From Lutraria lutraria (taxonomy: Eukaryota > Mollusca > Bivalvia > Venerida > Mactridae), in assembly GCA_964023205.1 (NCBI GenBank), contig OZ026851.1:13061637-13125636 (forward strand): a stretch of 64,000 bases of DNA, read 5' to 3'. Of the stretch, positions 57,783 through 64,000 are shown piece after piece. Position 1 is the first letter of the stretch. Each line of letters begins with the position of its first letter. The notes beneath the pieces were generated by a model. That model did no database searches, was not told where the DNA came from, and saw nothing but the letters and a program-made list of their open reading frames with translations. The translations under genes were made by a program, and so were the position numbers.

Positions 57783-60700
57783 GTAATAATAACACATGTA
57801 TATACCACGTGATATTCCAATAAGGAATAATTATAAACACTATCTGAAAGAATAACCAACCAATTAACATTCAGCTATATAATAATACCAGGCTAAAATT
57901 TGACCATTTTCTGTAAACCAATACAGTGTAACCTCCATGAACGGTAACCTCTGAACAACAGTCACCTCCCTTTAACAGCCAGAATACTAGCATCCCAAAT
58001 TAATGATTTAGTCTATTTTCACTCTCTCAACAACAGTCACCTCCCTATAACAGCCAATATACTAGCATCCCAAATTGACGATTAAGTCTATTTTCACTCT
58101 CTCAACAGCAGTCATCTTCTTAAAACAACCATTTTTTTCATTCCCGTTGGTGGCTGTTGTAGAAAGGTTGCACTGTGATTTTAGATACAACATGTAGTTT
58201 TTATTGGAATTATACTAACTATGAAAATAGCGACAAGTCAAGATGAACTAGACCGAAAAAGTCTTAATTCTAGCAGAACAAATTGAATTCAGTCAGCAAA
58301 ATAAGGAATCATTTTTTGCCTGAAGGTCTAGGTTTGTGCCGAATTCGGATACAAAATCAGCAAGTCTTTAACTGCAAAATAATCGGGTGACCAATAAGGT
58401 ACATAATACGTCATAAACCATCTTATTCTATATGTAATGAGTTTTAAGATAGATAGAGTTTATATACATGTAAGTATAGCAGATGCAACTTCGGTAAAAG
58501 TTAAATTGTGTTCAAAGCATTCAAAATAATTCAATTTAATAACAAAACTGAATAAGGACACACAGCTTTGATCATTTTAATCTTCGGCAGTTGTAATGAG
58601 CACTTTATACTAGTATCATAAATATTTTAGGACCTGTGGCCGGCGCTCTTGCAGATAAATATGGACATAGAATCATTGTTGTGATTGGCGCACTACTGTC
58701 CTGTGTTGGATTAATTTCAAGTTCATTCGCTACAAACATATATCACCTGTGGATGACGTACGGTGTGTTGGGTGGTAAGTATGGTTGACCACATTACGTT
58801 CATCATATACAATATGGATGTGGTCATAGTTGTTTTTTATATGTTGTTTAACGACCCATTTGTCAGCTATGATCATTTCAGGGCTCTCCTACAGTATGTG
58901 GAGAGAAGGTACAGGAGAACCGGGCATTCGCACATGTATACTGTGAAATCATTAATTTTCGTTGGGTTCAATTTTCGTGTTTTTTATTAAAATGGCTATT
59001 TCGTGGGGACATAAATTCGTGGATTTTGTTTTTTGAAAAGAAATGCATTGTCTCCGCATTTGAATTCGTGGGGACTTGATTTCGTGGATGAGTCGACCCA
59101 CGAAATCCACGAAATTAAATCCCCAACGAAAATTAATGATTTCACAGTATGCCTACTCTTAGTTTTTCTTTTCTTTGTTATTTATCGTGCCCGATGTAAA
59201 GCACCGATACAAACCCCACCCGTTTTCTGTAATTTCCAAACGCAGTACTGGGCTCGATAATTTGGATGACGCCACTTAATTTTAAGAGTCCCTGAATAAT
59301 TAGAAGGCGGAGTCGAGATACACACCCGCCCGTTTTCTGTAATTTCCAAACACAGTACTGGGCTCGATGGATTGGATGTCGCCACTTAATTTTAAGAGTC
59401 CCTGAATTATTAGAAGGCGGAGTCGAGATTCCAACTTGCTACCTTTCAGTACTAAGTAAGTAATCCAGCTCGTTACCACTAGACCACCGACCATCCCCTT
59501 GTCTCGAGATAAACTGAGACTTAGTGTATGAGTAATTCTAGAACTGTCCTGCGCGCTTCCGGAATTGAAATACATATTCCAATGCATGCATTGCTAAACG
59601 TGGTTTGCAATTTGTAACTAAATTGAAACTATTTTAAGTAGGAGATAAAGTCGAATACGTATGACAGGATTTCGCTAACTCCACACGTGTATTGTTTTCA
59701 GGACTTGGCTTTGGCTTGATGTACCTTCCATCCAGTGTTTGTGTGTTACAACATTTCAATAAACATCGTACACTGGCTAATGGCATTGCAGTTAGTGGGT
59801 CAGGCATAGGGACATTTGCTTTCAATCAGATCACACAACTGCTCATTAATCAATATGGATGGAGAGGCACATTTTTACTGGAAGCAGGATTTATGCTGCA
59901 AGGCGTCGTTCTAGGGCTTCTGTTGCCAGGGCGACCGAAAAGAGATTCTCAGCCAGATGAAACAAGAACTCTTTTAACCACTAACGTAAAATCATTGTTA
60001 TCTTCTGTTTTCAAGATCGAACTGCTCAAAGACCTGAGGCTGATCATATTTTTGGTGTCAGTACTTTTTGTGTCACTCGCATTTGTCATACCGTTTACAT
60101 TTTTACCAGACCAAGCGGAACAGACGGGTATATCAATAAAAGATGCGGCCGTCTTGATATCATCTATAGGTAATGATGACTAAAAATGCCATTTCTATTC
60201 CTTTATTTCTATTTGCACCAGGTTAAACACTTGTGACTACATTTACATTAATACATATTAGAGATACTTGCATAACAACAGGGGTGTCTATAAAGCCAAA
60301 TTACAAATCCTGAAATCATGTGCGGCAGAACATTTTTGCCAAACAAGGCCTTCAACCACATTGTTTCCATATTTAACTCAGTTTATATTAAGAAAATCCT
60401 TCAGAGGAGATCAAATTAACCATAACTTTGCCATTTCTGGAGATATTTTCATCAAATAACTTTAATTTTGCTCAGAAAGTATAGCTATATCTGGAAGGAT
60501 AAATCCGGAATTCTGGACATATCAAGAATATTGTCACACATGTGCGTAGTATTCAAAAGGTATCGTGAATCTCTTCACTATGTCAAGGCGTAAAAAACTG
60601 TTAATATTTTCATGAAATTAGTGCCAATGCCACCGAATAGATACAACATTTAGAAAATGCACGATTGCTGTACATAACCAACTCTTAAAGATGACATAAA

Positions 60701-63555
60701 ATCATAGAATACAGAAGACTACTAAGCTGGTAGATCCATGGGGACCCTAGTTATCGGCTACATTAAATGCATACTTTATTACATTGTATATCCGTTATAA
60801 AGAAATAATAACGAATATTATGATCTAGAAAATCTAACTGATGCCTATATCCGAGTTATTTATGACTATGTCTCGCTGTTTACAGTAAAAACAATGTCCG
60901 ATTTATTCAGTGAAAGATGGTAGGGAAGCCATTGTATTCAAACACTTGACATGAAGTACCTTACTATCTGGGATTCATGTCTTTGGAAACATGAGGGTCC
61001 AATGTTAATTACTGTGGAATCATTAAATTTCGTGGGGGATTTAATTTCGTGGATTTCGTGGGTCGGTTCATCCACGAAATCAAATCCCCACAAATTTAAA
61101 TGTAGAGATAATGAATTTCTTTTCAAAAATCAAAATCAACGAATTTATGTCCCCACGAAATAGCCATTTTAGTAAAAAACACGAAAATTGAGCCCAACGA
61201 AAATAAAAGAAAATACAGTATTAATTTTTATCATTGTAAATGGTATCTAAGCACTCAAAATACTGCTCCAGGCCGCGAGGTTATAAAACTTAAGATCGAT
61301 CTCTGAGCTCAAATCTCATATCTTGTCTTTTAATGTTTCTGAGTTAATTATGATCAGACAATACTGATATTATTGATACATAAGACTGACAGCATAATTG
61401 ATCTAAACATAGCTTTAGACATTAATCGGCGCTATCTTTTCAACCACAATACTTTGAGAATGAAAATGAGATTTGAGCTTGGAGACCGATCTCAAGATTT
61501 ATAACTTCGGGGCCTGTTGATTGATTGATTTATTTATTAGGGATAGCAAACACTATTGGTCGCATAGTAGCTGGATGGATTGGGGATCGAATTTGTTTCA
61601 GCGGATTGGTACAACTAGAAATTCTCTCGCTTCTATTAGGCTTGGTGACAGGATTTTCACCTTTAATGGCAACGTTTGAAACTAAATTAGCATATACTAT
61701 CATGTTTGGATTACTGATGGGTAATGTATTAATCCTGTATTTTAAGTGACATATGACACACATTTTAACAGTGTTTGTGCCGGTTGTTCGAGAAATATAA
61801 CCCCAGTTGGCAAACATAGATGGAGCCTTTTTAGCTGCCATGTTGTTTAAATTCCATTATACTTGTCAGATTGTGGAGAGGGTGAAAGCTGGGTCCGTCC
61901 AGTTCTAAGTGTTTGTGAATATTTGTCAGCTTTGGAGACATGGATTAGACATCCATCTAGATTTTACAATTATTATCAACATAATGTAAACCTTATCTAA
62001 GATAGTTTACAGGAAATGTTCGTCAAAGAATAGTGCTGTTGTTGTTTTCAGGCGGGTATATAGCCCTGTATATGGTCGCCCTAGTAGAAATGTTCAGGCC
62101 TGAATTGATTACAAATGCCTACGGGTTAGTAGAATTGGTAGTTGGAATAGCCGAATTTATAGCTGCGCCAGTAACAGGTTTGTACATTACTACTTTTCTA
62201 TGTTGTTCGTTTTTTGTCCAATGAGTAAACGCCAATACTGGAGAATATTTCAATTGTTCAAGCTTTCTAATAAGGAAGTTATAGTGATAGTCATCGTCTT
62301 CCCCTCGGAAAATAAGCTATACCCGCCCGAAAAACTTCCTCTATTTTGCATTGTGAATATTCCCCAAATTTGCCTCTTTCGTGTAATGTTTCCCCCAGCG
62401 TCTTCCTTTTTCCAAAAAAAAACTCTGACCCCGAGGTTATAAAATTTAAGATCGGTCTCCGAGCTCAAAACTAATATTTTTATCTTTTAATGGTCCTAAG
62501 TTAATTAAGACCGGATATTTAATATTATTATTGATACATTCATCTCTCATCATAATTGATCTGAACATGTATTTAAACATTAACTAGCTCTTCCATTTCA
62601 ACCATTATACATGTACTTGAAGAGAATGGACTTGAGGTTTGAGCTCGGAGACCGTCCTCAAGTTTTATAACCTCGGGGCCTGTTTATGAACAATTGACTT
62701 AAATCTGGGTCACCTGTAAGTATATGTAATTACTAATGTACTATACGTATTCAGTAAGTTATAAGAGACAAATCACCATGAAAACCAATGCACGGATCCC
62801 TTGTCATTGAGGTTGTAAATCAACCAAATACAGTACAAGTACCAGTAACCAGGCATATAAAGAAATATGAATATACATACATGCCACATTGTCACTTTAA
62901 AACTATGACAAGATAACAATAATCAAACTGTCCACTGTGCAGTCAACCGTGTAAATAAATGCCACAGTGGGAAAAGAAAAAGTCAGGCCTTTATAGACAG
63001 GAGACCTTTATAAAAATGTTAATAAGTGAGTGTTTTCATAACGACCTTGTTATTGGGCTGAAGACTGTTATATTAACCTGAGGCCGAGGGCTAATATGAC
63101 TGTCTGAAGTCAATAACAAGGCCATTATGAAAACACTTACTTATTGACAATTTTATTAATTAACTATAGACTATAGCAACGGTTTCATACAGGTCGAGCT
63201 GGACAGCAAATTAGAATGATCGAATCTCATAATAGCCGAGTTTGTTCATAATGGCCGATTTTTGTGCTCATAATATCTTGGTGAGCTTCATATCGGCCCA
63301 GCATTTGAAGTGAAAACGCGCTTTATATTGAACAGTTAATTAATAATGGTTGCTAACGGGCACAGATTTGACTGTACTCGTATTAATATTGTAACGATGT
63401 CTGAGTTATTAAAATCTAATATAATTATCTGTATTTCAGGTCTACTGTTCGATCTAACAGGAAGCTACGATATATCATTTGTTATTTGTGGTGTGGAATT
63501 TTTACTTTCTGGATTTTTTCTTTTATTGTGTAAACAGTTAGATTCCAAGAGATGA
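57581..63555 (+). CDS. Monocarboxylate-transporter-like MFS protein, six exons
   Basis: Exons 57581-57782, 58631-58774, 59702-60169, 61541-61720, 62052-62177 and 63440-63555 join, all in phase 1 with GT-AG introns, into 411 codons. The product has 12 predicted membrane helices. The family marks are the loop 2-3 motif GALADKYGHR, the helix 4-5 motif HFNKHRTLANGIAVSGSG (canonical KRRxLAxGxAxAG of the SLC16 group), GLGFGLMYLP in helix 4 and IGIANTIGRIVAGWIGD in helix 8. SLC16 proteins move monocarboxylates, thyroid hormone or other substrates across the plasma membrane; the substrate here cannot be read from sequence. Compared with the family's roughly 450-500 residues, the central loop is short, and the usual GGWGW motif of helix 1 is KEGWML. 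The ATG at 57581 is my choice; an acceptor-like TATTGCAG at 57584-57591 could instead join an upstream exon. Confidence 0.88.
57905..58180. repeat. Intronic tandem repeat of about 83 bp
   Basis: 'aacaacagtcacctccct.taacagcca' and 'atactagcatcccaaatt' appear twice plus a partial third ('aacagcagtcatcttct'). It lies in transporter intron 1 and seems related to the mollusc 'aaaggccac' class of repeats. The rest of intron 1 shows nothing. Confidence 0.65.
58631..58774 (+). CDS. Transporter exon 2: loop 2-3 motif, helix 3, start of helix 4
   Basis: Acceptor ATTTTAG, donor GTG|GTAAGT. Contains PVAGALADKYGHR, the MFS cytoplasmic loop motif with its Asp and Arg kept, then helix 3 (IIVVIGALLSCVGLISSS). 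Confidence 0.9.
58939..59149. mobile_element. MITE family A, copy 2 (transporter intron 2)
   Basis: TACTGTGAAATCATTAATTT at the left, ACAGTA at the right. Same orientation and interior as 35966-36163 ('aatggctatttcgtggggacataaattcgtgg'). Confidence 0.85.
59205..59495 (-). repeat. tRNA-derived SINE with a duplicated body
   Basis: On the minus strand it begins GGTCGGTGGTCTAGTGGTAA, a strong A box, followed by a B-box-like GTTGGAATCTC. The body 'ggcggagtcgagat..cccgttttctgtaatttccaaac.cagtactgggctcgat' then occurs twice with an offset of about 117 bp. It lies in transporter intron 2, 0.2 kb before exon 3, antisense to the gene. Confidence 0.7.
59702..60169 (+). CDS. Transporter exon 3: helices 4-8 and central loop
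   Basis: The largest exon (468 bp), acceptor TTGTTTTCAG, donor ATAG|GTAATG. Helix 4 ends in GLGFGLMYLPSS; HFNKHRTLANG leads into helix 5. The 6-7 loop is about 35 residues, polar (PGRPKRDSQPDETRT), and shorter than in vertebrate members. Helix 7 is LRLIIFLVSVLFVSLAF, and helix 8 starts at the exon end. Confidence 0.92.
60170..61009. other. 5' part of transporter intron 3, nothing recognised
   Basis: Ordinary AT-rich intron sequence. The frame at 60268-60459 has no family resemblance. Confidence 0.4.
61010..61220. mobile_element. MITE family A, copy 3 (transporter intron 3)
   Basis: TACTGTGGAATCATTAAATT at the left, TACAGTA at the right. The interior is the reverse complement of copies 1 and 2, so it is inserted in the opposite orientation. 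Confidence 0.85.
61269..61516. mobile_element. MITE family C, copy 1 (transporter intron 3)
   Basis: The left end CAGGCCGCGAGGTTATAAAA and the right end, reverse complement CAGGCCCCGAAGTTATAAAT, continue as inverted repeats of about 50 bp through 'gagctcaaatctcat'. No open frame is present. It ends 24 bp before exon 4. Confidence 0.85.
61541..61720 (+). CDS. Transporter exon 4: rest of helix 8, helices 9 and 10
   Basis: Acceptor TTTATTTATTAG, donor ATGG|GTAATG. GIANTIGRIVAGWIGDR is the family's GR-x3-G-x3-D signature after helix 8. The acceptor lies only 24 bp from the end of the inverted-repeat element at 61269-61516. Confidence 0.9.
62052..62177 (+). CDS. Transporter exon 5: helix 10 to helix 11
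   Basis: Acceptor GTTGTTTTCAG, donor ACAG|GTTTGT. Reads GGYIALYMVALVEMF, then NAYGLVELVVGIAEFIAAPV, matching the family's 'AxGL...G.....GPPxaG' helix 11, with AAPVTG in place of the usual GPPIAG. Confidence 0.88.
62427..62682. mobile_element. MITE family C, copy 2 (transporter intron 5)
   Basis: 'ccccgaggttataaaatttaagatcggtctccgagctcaaa' at the left, with its near reverse complement ending CCTCGGGGCCTG at the right. The middle ('cttttaatg..tctaagttaatta', 'cataattgatct.aacat') matches copy 1 in the same orientation. Confidence 0.85.
63015..63152. repeat. Intronic inverted repeat of about 60 bp
   Basis: The arms AATAAGTGAGTGTTTTCATA (63021) and its reverse complement near 63148 extend through 'ccttgttattg'. 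A central 'cctgaggccgagggct' forms the loop region. It lies in transporter intron 5. It is probably a foldback or MITE remnant. Confidence 0.75.
63440..63555 (+). CDS. Transporter exon 6: helix 12 and C terminus
   Basis: Acceptor CTGTATTTCAG. Begins GLLFDLTGSYDISF, the conserved G-x3-D-x-TG-x-Y-x3-F step before helix 12, then VICGVEFLLSGFFLLLC and a short tail ending LDSKR and TGA. The cytoplasmic tail is only about eight residues. Confidence 0.92.
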
Positions 63556-63594
63556 GCCATACTGTCAAAAATCTTGGCATGTTAATATTTAAGT

Positions 63595-63600
63595 AATAAA
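63595..63600 (+). terminator. Polyadenylation signal AATAAA of the transporter gene
   Basis: Canonical AATAAA 40 bp after the TGA, followed within 30 bp by a GT-rich stretch ('gatctgtgctcgtatttgtct'). A very short 3' untranslated region would result. Later AATAAA-like strings (for example 'agataataaacg' near 63760) are alternatives. Confidence 0.5.
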
Positions 63601-64000
63601 GCTGATCTGTGCTCGTATTTGTCTATTACAGATATGATTCCCTTTATATTTATTATTTAACACTATAACATGTACATGTATATATATTTTGTACACTTTA
63701 ATGTAAAGTTATCAAACATTTAGTTTCGAACTTCACTGATTTTGGTGTAGATGTGTATTAAGATAATAAACGTAACAGTGTAACTATAAAATACTTCATT
63801 AGCATGTATATCTGATTGCTGTTACTTAATATAGAATAGTCCTCCGTTTCGAACCTACTTTGAGGTATGTTTTGTATGCAAAGCACGTCAGTTGTAACCC
63901 AGTTTATCAATGACTGAATTTGTTTTGGACATGCTTAAGCATAAAATTATCTTTGTACTGACATGAAGCGAAAAAATCACCCATGGTAGATAAAATACAG
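63601..64000. other. Sequence downstream of the transporter, nothing recognised
   Basis: AT-rich with no repeat or exon seen. Confidence 0.4.

Overview
This is a eukaryotic, AT-rich, repeat-dominated window, most likely from a bivalve mollusc. The evidence is a spliced gene with GT-AG introns, tRNA-derived SINEs, degenerate non-LTR retrotransposons, many short terminal-inverted-repeat elements, and interspersed repeats of a type familiar in bivalve genomes (motifs like 'gacctggtgacctag', 'aataaaggccac' and 'cgacgccggacaatgac'). I do not assign a species. A 200-base run of N at 1166-1365 marks an assembly gap.

Layout. 1-6.7 kb: small tandem repeats (81, 58 and 18 bp units and a TATG-rich array), mollusc-type interspersed repeats, a 594-bp inverted-repeat element and two weak candidate exons. 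7-26.5 kb: one huge satellite locus built on a 16-bp unit (paired as 32 bp, locally 136 bp) that contains a 6,815-bp tandem duplication with no differences seen where I compared it. It is interrupted by one TTAA-flanked inverted-repeat element and flanked by related sequence. 26.5-36.5 kb: more tandem repeats, a duplicated 854-bp block of interspersed repeat, two related minus-strand exons (one intact, one broken) and tRNA-derived repeats. 37-39.1 kb: an inverted exon duplication, then a two-exon minus-strand gene for a 74-residue secreted, strongly basic six-cysteine peptide. 39.6-53.5 kb: TTAA-flanked and other inverted-repeat elements, a duplicated 32-bp-unit satellite block, a 3.7-kb long-inverted-repeat element holding a decayed LINE, a long hairpin, and a 70-bp array carrying one CCAAT box per unit. 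54-56 kb: a tRNA-derived SINE and a frameshifted 5'-truncated LINE. 57.5-63.6 kb: a six-exon plus-strand gene for a 12-helix monocarboxylate-transporter-like protein whose introns carry several small inverted-repeat elements.

Only two genes are well supported: the transporter and, with less certainty about function, the cysteine-rich peptide. They are unrelated and on opposite strands; nothing suggests they work together. Most of the window is structural and mobile DNA. The strongest candidates for something undescribed are the hierarchical satellite at 7.5-24.5 kb and the cationic peptide gene, whose cysteine spacing fits no family I recognise.
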